Virus record (IMG/VR): IMGVR_UViG_3300036820_000015
Coordinates: 1-64,000 of that record
DNA from: a virus
Reading direction: 5' to 3' (one strand)
DNA length: 64,000 bases
Each line of letters starts with the position of its first letter. Position 1 is the stretch's first letter. Below the pieces are notes generated by a model. The model was given only the letters and a program-made list of their open reading frames with translations, was not told the DNA's origin and searched no databases. A program made the translations under genes and the position numbers. Shown piece after piece: positions 24,101-31,010 of this stretch.

Positions 24101-24661
24101 ACTGGCCATGTTGACGATGAGAACGTCGACACTCTGAACCAGTTCCTTGGCCCCCACCCCGAAGCGAAGGACTGGACGCTCCAGTGGGCGAAGACACAGG
24201 GTGCCGGGTTCTTCAACTATGCCGGGCCAACAGTCGGAGTGCTCATTGACCCGAAGCTGATTGGTGACGGCGTGATGCTGAATGCAGGGGAGTTGGATAA
24301 AGCGTGGGAGAACCACCTCGAAGGCCTCGATAAGCTGAACGAGGGACCATCCGCAGATCAGGACCAAGGACAGAAGCCCTCACTCCCGGGCATGGCTCAG
24401 TTTGCTGGACCTACTGGCGGCAACACATACAAGCCGGTCGGCCCCGGCGTCCTCCCTCTCGGCCTGAAGCTAGGGAAGCCGACACCATCAAAGGATGGAC
24501 CGAAGCTCCTCGACGTGGGCCAGGACAAGTTCCTTAATGCTGATGACCAACCACCCTCCTTCGGCATCGGATGGCAGAAGATCGGTCCGCACAAGTACAA
24601 AGCAGCTTCGGGAGTCATCGCTACCCAGGACCCAAAGACGAAGAAGTGGAGCGAGGAGTAA
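21182..24661 (+). CDS. zinc-ribbon / Nudix hydrolase / ADP-ribosyltransferase-like giant protein
   Basis: 1,159 residues. Two zinc ribbons at 41-95 (CPKCGG, CPKCGS, CHACE). Residues 105-235 form a Nudix domain with a perfect box from G143 to V165 (GX5EX7REUXEEXGU; E161, E162). At 263-274 is HPFRGNQYTGG, and at 380-455 a His-rich conserved block (HDTFGHAATG, GEEAAW, TTETRGQNS) I cannot name. At 532-549 is a WDEQKHPRGQPTNAGEF linker of the kind found next to phage head-protein effector domains. Residues about 740-862 look like an R-S-E ADP-ribosyltransferase: R786 in MLERGV, SSWS at 813-816, ExE at E855-E857. The rest is acidic with EWA repeats. It lies in the head module, so it could be packaged and injected. 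The Nudix call is strong and the ART call is by motif. Confidence 0.8.
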   Translation: MQALPIRLRKDGPSQSDVHTDGPGTIGPVCTFSPGPGFKTCPKCGGDPSTHMAPPSIAQLEKDRAVAQPLRCPKCGSTDTGLLPPDFETLKCHACERNSPFIKAAISVAGLCVKAIDTGRVLLIERGVDPNDPASECFEFPGGHLNPGESPADAALREWAEEVGVHPPPGYFLSTWTHGIYRGFIYLTATETISPEHWHAHSNPDNPDGDVVESAMWVDPRAARSFTDLRAELKGDTALWDQIERAGTPYALLPISLYKEAAGHPFRGNQYTGGVASAQMGSNSELERHAHAYSNSIGLSRPTDIDYSKVKVDTPTAKSIARAYDALPKRDPEASPAFAQMAKEIEQQYAYLTGPMGIKVDVTREDPYATVQEMQHDVTQNHHISVLSTALTGHHPYFTDEQNDHFRAVHDTFGHAATGRGFDRHGEEAAWLSHSLMFSPLARRAMTTETRGQNSVLTQERHGFPEQKVALLPDKFSTIPNSIIRKMMRKALVAQSTLRHCIAGRAQLDRMQWQPPFAKGFFPFLKLGNVTWDEQKHPRGQPTNAGEFASDPGGGSKKPKGIGRKTMGSATPVTDDDVPGDNIQNHEGTATLNEAMQDQEAKAGGSGQAKAQVAHLVSADMVDNWGDRFDANFMRSRSISPEDLKIPGALVVKNLNDGSVNVWKPSKHTGGIGSFSISFNERKQAVPANSPEALTAIREGGVSSLISLWAGSSNDSSDKSLAIQDAAIAEFGLKNTSEWTEYRNPDSVKEEFDKNGDMYRAFLRSQYNVTQKDLAARGVTTVMLERGVKDDPETNDAEDNGDGTATVKMRPLSSWSVNPDTAENSFGSGGTTYRAEFPANRILSTTLTGFGCLGESEVVPLGDQETVGLVGGQWNGESQSSINEEWASNGPQQEWADNITEGSDETYSEDDLSSMWAEEMESQNSDAVAAWLSGQDDIENLTTKQEWAESYTSDYDAASAEGPVTSEELDDGWTGHVDDENVDTLNQFLGPHPEAKDWTLQWAKTQGAGFFNYAGPTVGVLIDPKLIGDGVMLNAGELDKAWENHLEGLDKLNEGPSADQDQGQKPSLPGMAQFAGPTGGNTYKPVGPGVLPLGLKLGKPTPSKDGPKLLDVGQDKFLNADDQPPSFGIGWQKIGPHKYKAASGVIATQDPKTKKWSEE

Positions 24662-25002
24662 TGGGCAATCGCACTCTCTCCGAAGACTGGATCAAGCTCA
24701 AGACCTGGGACCTCCCCACCACTCTCTCCTCTCTCCTCTCCATCCTCAACGTCTCCTCCTCGCCCCCCTACACCCAACGCCAAGCCCTCCGGCGTCTCAC
24801 GCGCCAGCCCGCTTTCCGTGCCTGCCCTCCTCAACTTCGTCAGGCCATCACTCACTTCATCGGTGCTCAGCCCAAACCGAAGACCCCTGGTGTCCATCAG
24901 TCCCCCACCGCTGACGACCGTCCCCCTCTGCTCCACATGCCTGCTCCCACCACCAAATCCCTCCTCTCTGTCTTCCTGAAGCGACTCAACGAGGATGGCT
25001 AG
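24661..25002 (+). CDS. hypothetical protein
   Basis: A 113-residue protein (MGNRTLSEDWIKLKTWDLP...) with leucine-rich helices and many prolines. Its ATG uses the last base of the preceding TAA and has GAGGAG just upstream, so it is coupled to the giant protein and may be its partner or chaperone. No family is recognised. Confidence 0.7.
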   Translation: MGNRTLSEDWIKLKTWDLPTTLSSLLSILNVSSSPPYTQRQALRRLTRQPAFRACPPQLRQAITHFIGAQPKPKTPGVHQSPTADDRPPLLHMPAPTTKSLLSVFLKRLNEDG

Positions 25003-25039
25003 CCCTCAAGTTCCGCGCGCGCGGTGCCGATACCCAGGC

Positions 25040-25159
25040 ATGAGATATGCCGCCCACCAACACGACCAGTCCCGCCTCGACCGTTTCCTCCTAATCACCA
25101 CCATCTCCATTGCAATCGTGGCAATCCTGCTGCTCCCCTCCGTCGTCCTGCTACTGTGA
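25040..25159 (+). CDS. 39-residue single-pass membrane peptide
   Basis: A polar N-terminus (MRYAAHQHDQSRLDRF) is followed by one 22-residue hydrophobic helix rich in Leu, Ile and Val, running to the stop. GC-rich CCGCGCGCGCGG lies upstream and resembles the recurrent late motif. It could be a holin, antiholin or other membrane modulator. Confidence 0.5.
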   Translation: MRYAAHQHDQSRLDRFLLITTISIAIVAILLLPSVVLLL

Positions 25160-25395
25160 GCCGTCTTGGGAGGGGGTGGGCGGGATATGCGACCACTAAC
25201 AGCCAGCCAGCCGTTATGGAGCCGTCCACTTCCTCCCACCTAGGTCGGGGCCCGGAGGCTGGAGTCATGGAACCAGCTGGTCGGCTTACGAGGTGTCTCC
25301 TGCTGCGGATGGTGGCTTCAGGCCCAACTGACGTCGGCTACCGGGTCCCGACCTAGTCCATCCCCCGCTCCCCCACCCGTGCCATCCTGGGTGCT
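25160..25395 (+). other. intergenic region with structured RNA and promoter
   Basis: No gene was seen. It holds the long stem at 25240-25356 and, at 25361-25388, a variant late motif (TCCCCCGCTCCCCCACC) with CATCCT 7 nt before the ATG at 25396. Confidence 0.5.
25240..25356 (+). ncRNA. putative structured RNA closed by a 16-bp stem
   Basis: CTAGGTCGGGGCCCGG (25240-25255) pairs with CCGGGTCCCGACCTAG (25341-25356), with a single G-U pair, enclosing 85 nt. That interior contains further short complements such as CCAGCTGG. It lies between a membrane peptide and the intein-bearing protease, directly before a promoter motif. It may be a terminator-like leader element or a small RNA. No known riboswitch or tRNA pattern is evident. 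Confidence 0.45.
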
Positions 25396-27468
25396 ATGAC
25401 CACCCTTCTCGATGCCGCTGAGTCCACTGCCTTTGCCGAGATGCCGGACGACCGGCTCATTTCGGCTGAGGATGGACTGCACAAAATGTTCGCCGTGAAG
25501 AAAGCAGCTGGGCTCGACACCGTCGAACTCCAGTCGGCTCACACTCTGCTCGCCCGGCAGATGTTCAAGCGGGGCCTCTTCTACGAGCCCCTCACCGCCG
25601 AGCCTGCTCCCCTGGCCCCGGCTCCCGAGACCCAGGTGCGCAAGGACATCGGGCCGCACTCCTACTTCTCGGGCTGTTGTGACTTCTCTGCCACCGATCA
25701 CATGGCCAAGGCCGTCGGCACCGATGGCTCTCTCGGCAAGGCTCTCGCCTCCACCACCGAGGACCGCCAGCAGGGAGCCGAGAACGGCCTCGCTCTGCCC
25801 GATGGGTGTCTGGCTGCCGAGACACTGGTCACCACTTTGGATGGCCCCCAGCGGATCGACTCCCTCCTCGGCCCCTGCACCGTCCTGACCGATCAGGGCT
25901 GGGTGGAGGCTGAGGTCCGAGACTTTGGTCTCGGGACCCTCTTCGAGGTGGTGCTTCGACGTGGGTCCGAGGAACGGACAATCAGCGCCACTCTCAACCA
26001 CCGCTGGGTTACAACCGATGGCACCTTCGTGACGACCGACCAACTCAGGGATGTGGAAATCCCCTTCGTCGATATGGCAAACTTTGCCAATGTCATCACG
26101 TCGCGTCCCGCCCGATCAACGCAAGCACTTGCCAGCATTGGTGGTGGGAGGGCCGGAGACGCATCAGGTCTGCTCGAAGTGCGGGAAGAAGAAACCGGTA
26201 GCGGAGTTCTACGTCCGCAAGATTGTCCAGCCCAACCGGTATCGCCGAGACTGCATCAAATGCTGTCTCAAACGGACGACCGAGTACGGGCTGGCGAATC
26301 CCGAGAAGAGTGGACGCAATGCTCGACGGGCGAAGCTCAGGACCTTCGGTCTCACAGAGGATCAGTACGAAGCATTGCTCGACGTTCAGGCCGGGGTCTG
26401 CGCTCTTTGCGGACACTCCGAACGGGACTCGACTCGAAAACGCCTACCAGTGGACCATTCGCATCGGCTTGGGCATGTGCGCGGGCTCTTGTGCGCTTAC
26501 TGCAATCGGCAGTTGGGATGGATCGAATCCATCGGGGTGGGTCGCGTCATCGGATATCTCCTTGGCGAGTCGTTGCTGTTGCAGCAACCTCCCGCACCGA
26601 AACCGTCTACTGCGCTGTAGTCCCTGGGCTCCAGCGTTTCGTCCTGGCTGACGGCATCCTCACCGGGAACTCCTTCTACATCCCCGACGAGGCCCATCTC
26701 CACGCCTGCATCCGTCTCCTCGACCAAGCTCCCGACCCCCAGTCGGCCATGAACCACATCATCGAACGGGCTAAAGCCATGGGGCTCGAATCGGCACTCC
26801 CTCCGGCTTGGCGTACCGGTGACGGCACTCCCGACGCCACCGATCCAGCCATCAGTGACGGTGCCCACTCCATCGCTCCCGGCACCGCCCCCACTGCCTC
26901 TGGCCCACCGCGCGCCGGAGCTACCCAGCCCGCCAAGGCCAAGCCCAAGCCCACCTCGGCTCTCATGAAGGCCATCGCCAAGTCCGTCGTCAACGGCGAG
27001 TTCTCCGAAGACCTCTTCGCCAAGGCGGCCGAGGAGATCACCCTGGACGAGAACATCCCGACCTACTTCGTCATGAAGTCGGCCAACACCACCGAGCGCT
27101 ACACCTTGGGCCCGCTCTACATGCCCAACACCCTCGACGCTCATGGCGAGTGGGCCTCAGCCACCGACCTCTTCAAGGCCCGGCTCGACTATGTGCGCGA
27201 GGGGGACCGGACGATCTACCTCCAGCACTCCACCCACCCGGCCGGGGAGTGGGTCGACATCGTCCAGTGGCCCCAGGAGGTCCGCTCCACCATGCAGGTC
27301 ATGGGAGCCGGTGGCGTGAAAAAGGCCGAGGCCATCACCTTCCCGGCCGACACCGTCTACCTGGGTGTCGTCTGGGAACCGTGGGCCCACACCGAAGTCC
27401 TGAAGGGCAATATCCAGGGCTTCTCCATGGGCGGTTGGGCTCACCGCATCGAGGGTCTGCCCGCCTGA
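25396..27468 (+). CDS. XkdF-type prohead protease, intein-containing
   Basis: A 690-residue precursor. Extein residues 1-137 plus 426-690 join at LPDG/SFYIPDEAHLHACI, giving a 402-residue mature protein. Its C-terminal 150 residues (SANTTERYTLGPLYMPN...YLQHSTHPAGEW...FSMGGW) match the phage XkdF putative serine protease domain, which matures the prohead. The following gene is the scaffold, as expected. Residues 138-425 are an intein. The start ATG has CATCCT at 7-nt spacing. Splicing should be required for activity because the intein breaks the extein. Confidence 0.85.
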   Translation: MTTLLDAAESTAFAEMPDDRLISAEDGLHKMFAVKKAAGLDTVELQSAHTLLARQMFKRGLFYEPLTAEPAPLAPAPETQVRKDIGPHSYFSGCCDFSATDHMAKAVGTDGSLGKALASTTEDRQQGAENGLALPDGCLAAETLVTTLDGPQRIDSLLGPCTVLTDQGWVEAEVRDFGLGTLFEVVLRRGSEERTISATLNHRWVTTDGTFVTTDQLRDVEIPFVDMANFANVITSRPARSTQALASIGGGRAGDASGLLEVREEETGSGVLRPQDCPAQPVSPRLHQMLSQTDDRVRAGESREEWTQCSTGEAQDLRSHRGSVRSIARRSGRGLRSLRTLRTGLDSKTPTSGPFASAWACARALVRLLQSAVGMDRIHRGGSRHRISPWRVVAVAATSRTETVYCAVVPGLQRFVLADGILTGNSFYIPDEAHLHACIRLLDQAPDPQSAMNHIIERAKAMGLESALPPAWRTGDGTPDATDPAISDGAHSIAPGTAPTASGPPRAGATQPAKAKPKPTSALMKAIAKSVVNGEFSEDLFAKAAEEITLDENIPTYFVMKSANTTERYTLGPLYMPNTLDAHGEWASATDLFKARLDYVREGDRTIYLQHSTHPAGEWVDIVQWPQEVRSTMQVMGAGGVKKAEAITFPADTVYLGVVWEPWAHTEVLKGNIQGFSMGGWAHRIEGLPA
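25807..26670 (+). mobile_element. intein (288 residues)
   Basis: It begins CLAAETLVTT (block A, nucleophile Cys1). Block B is TISATLNHRW (TxxH). Block F is ETVYCAVVPGLQRFVLADG, and it ends GILTGN before Ser+1. The penultimate residue is Gly rather than His, a variation known among phage inteins. The roughly 185 residues between B and F are not a homing domain in this frame. They are the shadow of an endonuclease gene in the +1 frame. Confidence 0.88.
26090..26620 (+). CDS. endonuclease VII-family HNH nuclease nested out of frame in the intein
   Basis: A 176-residue protein in the +1 frame of the intein. The N-terminal zinc ribbon is CSKCGKKKPVAEFY...CIKCC. The core is CALCGHSERD, then PVDHSHRLGHVRGLLCAYCN, the endonuclease VII motif with DHxH and RGLLCxxCN. 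Start ATG 26090 is the last sensible one; upstream residues look non-coding. Its TAG stop overlaps the codons of intein block F. It should be the homing enzyme of this intein, but made from its own frame rather than as part of the intein. Confidence 0.82.
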   Translation: MSSRRVPPDQRKHLPALVVGGPETHQVCSKCGKKKPVAEFYVRKIVQPNRYRRDCIKCCLKRTTEYGLANPEKSGRNARRAKLRTFGLTEDQYEALLDVQAGVCALCGHSERDSTRKRLPVDHSHRLGHVRGLLCAYCNRQLGWIESIGVGRVIGYLLGESLLLQQPPAPKPSTAL

Positions 27469-27530
27469 TGGTGGGGCCATCTTCCGCCTGAGGTAGCCTC
27501 CTTCCGAGGACATCTCTCTCCTCTGTCCAA

Positions 27531-27573
27531 GCGCACCGCCCACGGCCCCGGCTCACCACCGGGGCCGGTGCGC
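27531..27573 (+). terminator. strong two-part hairpin after the XkdF gene
   Basis: GCGCACC pairs with GGTGCGC outside, and GGCCCCGG with CCGGGGCC inside. It lies 60 nt past the protease stop and before the scaffold promoter. Confidence 0.65.
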
Positions 27574-27601
27574 GTCTGCTCCCCAAAGCGTGCGCTTCCA
27601 T

Positions 27602-27630
27602 AGGTCCCCCACTCCGCGCGGGCCTAGTTC
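27602..27630 (+). promoter_or_regulatory. recurrent late motif with -10 box
   Basis: AGGTCCCCCACTCCGCGCG is followed by TAGTTC, a few bases before the scaffold start. Confidence 0.55.
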
Positions 27631-27634
27631 CACG

Positions 27635-28558
27635 ATGGCACCAATGCCACCGCAGCAGATGACGAGGATTCGTCTCAAGGAGAACTCAGGGGTCGACCAT
27701 CCGGCGCACCTCGTCGAGGGTTGGATGTTCACCAAGGCCGCCACCGATGGGATCTCCGAAGAGATGGCCCTCCTGCTGGCCAAGGCCGAAGCCGTTTCCA
27801 TCGGGATCGACCCCGAGACCATCACCATCACGAAGGGAACCACTCCCATGCCGAAGCTGCCCGACGAGGTCTTCAAGTCCCTCGATCCTTCCGTTCAGGC
27901 CCACATTACGGCCATGGAGAAGGCGGCTGCCTCCCACGCTTGGGCCGACTCGAACTCCGACGGCAAGTGTGACGTCGAGGGTTGCTCGATGGCCAAGTCC
28001 GAGCACATGTCCAAGGCGGCTGACCCCGCTCCGGCTCCCACCGGTCCCGAGGCCGAGCGTCTGGCCTTCGAGAAGGCGGTCAACGCCATGGACCCGGCCG
28101 TCCGCGAGATGTTCAAGGCTCAGCAGAAGGAGACGGCCGCCGCCACCGCTCTGGCCAAGGCCCTGTGGGACGACAAGCAGGACGCCCACTTCGAGACCAT
28201 GGCCAAGGAACTCGTCAACCTGCCGGGCATTCCGCCCACCGGTTACGGCTCGGTCCTGCGCAAGGCCTCCGAAGCTCTGGGCGACGAGACCTTCGAGGAA
28301 CTCTTCAAGTCCATGAAGGGGGCCGACGCTGCCGTCAAGATGTCCAAGGCCTTCGAGGAGGTCGGCTCCGGTCACGGTGGTTCCGGCAATGCGGGTGAGT
28401 CGCTCGAAGCGCTGGCCAAGGAACTCCAGACGGCTGACCCGAACATGACTCTGGCCGAGGCCATGGTCAAGGCAGCCACCTCGCGGCCGGATCTCTACAC
28501 CCAGCACCGCGAAGAGAACATCGCCATCAACCGTGGCGCCACGATCACAGGAGACTGA
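27635..28558 (+). CDS. capsid scaffolding protein (inferred)
   Basis: A 307-residue Ala/Lys/Glu-rich, largely helical protein between protease and capsid genes, the usual place for scaffold. Near the N-terminus RIRLKENSGVDHPAHLVEGW resembles XkdF-linked head proteins. A short CDVEGCSMAKSEH segment could bind metal. The last 60 residues are again helical and basic, as in coat-binding ends. Two close ATGs (27635, 27644) are possible starts. Confidence 0.75.
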   Translation: MAPMPPQQMTRIRLKENSGVDHPAHLVEGWMFTKAATDGISEEMALLLAKAEAVSIGIDPETITITKGTTPMPKLPDEVFKSLDPSVQAHITAMEKAAASHAWADSNSDGKCDVEGCSMAKSEHMSKAADPAPAPTGPEAERLAFEKAVNAMDPAVREMFKAQQKETAAATALAKALWDDKQDAHFETMAKELVNLPGIPPTGYGSVLRKASEALGDETFEELFKSMKGADAAVKMSKAFEEVGSGHGGSGNAGESLEALAKELQTADPNMTLAEAMVKAATSRPDLYTQHREENIAINRGATITGD

Positions 28559-28561
28559 CGC

Positions 28562-29047
28562 ATGTCCCTCGAAGCCACCCAGCCCTACAAGGTCTCCATC
28601 CCGGTCTCCGCTGCTCTGGCACAGGCCTTGTGGAACGAGGTCCACGCTGCCGGGGCCGCCACGCAGTACACCTTCGTGGCACTCAACTCCTCGGGCCAGG
28701 CCGACCTGCCCGCTTCGGCCACCGACTTCTTCATCGGGGTCATCCAGAACCGACCGGTCGTGAACGCTCAGGGCGCTTCGCAGGCAGGTGGTGTGCCGGG
28801 TGAGATCGTGGTCATGGGTGTGACCAAGATCGTGGCCGGTGGCACCATCACGCCGGGCGAGTACATCGGTCCTCTCTCGACCGGCAAGGCCCAGGCCGTC
28901 ACCGCTCAGGGCTTCGGTGCCTCCTATGTCCAGGCCACCAAGAAGATCCTCGGCCAGGTCTACCCGGCGGCCGGGATCACCTCGTTCGCCTCCGGTGACA
29001 TCGCTTCCGCCATGGTCAACTGCCTCCAGCCCATCCCGGGCACCTGA
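28562..29047 (+). CDS. DUF2190-like capsid decoration protein
   Basis: A 161-residue beta-rich protein (PVSAALAQALWNEVHAAG...GGTITPGEYIGPLSTGKAQAV) with the pattern of DUF2190-type head-fibre or decoration proteins that lie just before the major capsid gene. AGGAG precedes the ATG at 9-nt spacing. Confidence 0.75.
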   Translation: MSLEATQPYKVSIPVSAALAQALWNEVHAAGAATQYTFVALNSSGQADLPASATDFFIGVIQNRPVVNAQGASQAGGVPGEIVVMGVTKIVAGGTITPGEYIGPLSTGKAQAVTAQGFGASYVQATKKILGQVYPAAGITSFASGDIASAMVNCLQPIPGT

Positions 29048-29067
29048 TCGACATGACCACTTCCCTC

Positions 29068-29730
29068 CTACAGCATGATGCCGATGTGGTGCTGACGCAT
29101 CCATTGACGAACGCGCTTGAGGTCGGGATGGGCAGCCAGCAGGTGAACGAGCTTGTGGCAGTCGTGGCAAAGGCAGACCATGTTCTCGACCGCGGAGTTG
29201 TTGGGGTCCTCGTCAATATGGTGGACACAGATCCTGGATTCCTTTCGGGTCCCTCCGCAGAGAACGCAGGTATCTCCGTCCCGTTGGACGACCAGGACAC
29301 CGGCCTCTCCGTAACTCGTCCTGACGTTTCGGAGACGCTGCCTTTCAGCCCGTTCTCCGTCGGTGAGGGCCTGTCGAGTCCGCCCTTCCGAGGTTGCTCG
29401 ACGCCTAATGGCCGTGTCGCGATGGGCAGCGCAATAAACCGGAGAAGGAGCTTCAACCGGGTTGTCGCACTCAGCGCAGACTCCTCGCCTTTGGCGTTCC
29501 TTCCGTTGCTGCTTGCGCCACTCAGCACCTTGGGTGCGGCAGTCGACACAGTTCGTCTCTCCGGGGTTGACCGGAGTCCCGCATCGGAGACAGAGCCCTT
29601 TAGCCCGCTTGATGGCGGCATAGACGGTGTTCTCATGGAGACCGAGGATGCGAGCGGTCTCCCGCCCATTTCCGGTCTGCACGAAGACCTCAAGGATCTG
29701 TCCCTGATCGGCTCTCATCCGGCGTGGCAT
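29068..29730 (-). CDS. HNH endonuclease on the opposite strand
   Basis: A 220-residue protein. The N-terminal helix-turn-helix (GRETARILGLHENTVYAAIKRA) is followed by two zinc ribbons (CLRCG...CVDC; CAECDNPV...C) and a C-terminal HNH core: CVLCGGTRKESRICVHHIDED, then NMVCLCHDCHKLVH. It lies between the decoration and capsid genes, against the direction of transcription, as a self-contained homing element would. Its start nearly touches the capsid ribosome site. Confidence 0.9.
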   Translation of the reverse strand: MPRRMRADQGQILEVFVQTGNGRETARILGLHENTVYAAIKRAKGLCLRCGTPVNPGETNCVDCRTQGAEWRKQQRKERQRRGVCAECDNPVEAPSPVYCAAHRDTAIRRRATSEGRTRQALTDGERAERQRLRNVRTSYGEAGVLVVQRDGDTCVLCGGTRKESRICVHHIDEDPNNSAVENMVCLCHDCHKLVHLLAAHPDLKRVRQWMRQHHIGIML

Positions 29731-29773
29731 GGCTGCAACCTAGCAGCTTCCACATGTACAAGGAGAAAGTGAT

Positions 29774-30733
29774 TTGCCACAGCCATCGCAATCGGACGTC
29801 CACGTAGACGCCATCATGACGCAGTTCTCGGTCGCCTACATCCAGAAGGCCGAGGACTTCATCGCTCAGCAGGTCTTCCCTGTCGTGCCCGTCGACAACC
29901 AGTCTGACCTGTACTACATCTACAACAAGGCCGACTGGTTCCGTGACGAGGCCGAGAAGCGGGCTGACGCCACCGAGTCGGCCGGGTCCGGCTACACCCT
30001 GGCGCAGGGGAACTACTTCTGCGAGGTCTACGCCTTCCACAAGGACGTGGGCGACCAGGTGCGTAAGAACACCGACTCGCCGCTCGACGCCGACCGTGAC
30101 GCCACCATGTTCGTCACCCAGCGCATGATGGTGCGCCAGGAACGCCAGTGGGTGACGGACTACTTCAAGACCGGCGTCTGGGGCACCGACGTCACCGGAG
30201 GAACCAACTTCACGGTATGGTCCGACTTCGCTGGCTCGGACCCCATGGAGGACATCGAGCTTGGCAAGGAGACCGTCCTCGGCACCACCGGATTCATGCC
30301 CAACACCCTCGTCCTCGGCTATCAGGTCTTCCGCAAGCTGAAGAACCACCCGGACCTGGTCGACCGGATCAAGTACACGTCGGACAAGGTCGTGACCAAG
30401 GACGTCATGGCCAAGTACTTCGACGTCGACCGTATCCTCATCGCCCGGGCCATCTACAACTCCGCCCATGAGGGTCAGGCCGGGTCGTACTCCTTCATCT
30501 TCGGCAAGTCGGCGTGGCTCGGCTACGTCAACCCGTCGCCCTCCATCATGCAGCCCTCGGCGGGCTACGTCTTCACCTGGAAGGGTGTGTCGGACGGCCT
30601 CGGCACCAACATCGGTATCACCCGCTTCCGCATGCAGCACCTGCGGGCCGACCGCATCGAAGCCCAGATCGCCTGGGCCAACAACATCATCGGAAGCGAT
30701 TTGGGATATTTCTTCAGCGGGGCTGTTGCCTGA
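29774..30733 (+). CDS. major capsid protein
   Basis: A 319-residue protein of typical coat size. It has an N-terminal arm with FPVVPVDNQSDLYYIYNKADW and E-loop-like charged stretches (HKDVGDQVRKNTDSPLDADRDA). The alpha/beta core follows with MPNTLVLGYQVFRKLKNHPDL, and the C-terminus has WKGVSDGLGTNIGITRFRMQ. It starts with TTG; AGGAG lies 8-9 nt upstream. It follows the protease, scaffold and decoration genes. The TTG start is unusual for such a highly made protein. Confidence 0.9.
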   Translation: MPQPSQSDVHVDAIMTQFSVAYIQKAEDFIAQQVFPVVPVDNQSDLYYIYNKADWFRDEAEKRADATESAGSGYTLAQGNYFCEVYAFHKDVGDQVRKNTDSPLDADRDATMFVTQRMMVRQERQWVTDYFKTGVWGTDVTGGTNFTVWSDFAGSDPMEDIELGKETVLGTTGFMPNTLVLGYQVFRKLKNHPDLVDRIKYTSDKVVTKDVMAKYFDVDRILIARAIYNSAHEGQAGSYSFIFGKSAWLGYVNPSPSIMQPSAGYVFTWKGVSDGLGTNIGITRFRMQHLRADRIEAQIAWANNIIGSDLGYFFSGAVA

Positions 30734-30736
30734 GTC

Positions 30737-31009
30737 ATGACCACCACCGCCCTCGACCTCGACCACGTTCACATCTTCCTGCGCGGCACCAACTGGGTGT
30801 CCGACGGGGTGACCCGCGAACGTGGTGAGGTCTTGGACACCTCGGCCTGGCGAGCCACCCGCATCACCAGCCTGATCGAGAACCGCACCATCGGGAGGGT
30901 CCCTTACTCTCTCCCCGAGACCATCGAGACCTGTTCCTGCGGCCGCATGTGGCTTGATGCCGAAGCCGCCGCTCGACACACCTGCCCCGTCACCGAGGAG
31001 AGCGACTGA
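30737..31009 (+). CDS. small head protein with zinc site
   Basis: A 90-residue protein with CSCG...HTC near the C-terminus (ETCSCGRMWLDAEAAARHTC), a zinc pattern. It directly follows the capsid gene with a 3-nt gap. Probably a head accessory protein. Confidence 0.65.
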   Translation: MTTTALDLDHVHIFLRGTNWVSDGVTRERGEVLDTSAWRATRITSLIENRTIGRVPYSLPETIETCSCGRMWLDAEAAARHTCPVTEESD

Positions 31010-31010
31010 G

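Noticed and set aside
21182-24661. Giant protein as an artificial fusion of two genes
   Set aside because: No stop-overlap or ribosome site appears near residue 515, and no extra-base signature was found. Kept as one gene, with the possibility noted.
27686-29170. 494-codon minus-strand frame
   Set aside because: Mirror of the scaffold and decoration genes; long only because of high GC.
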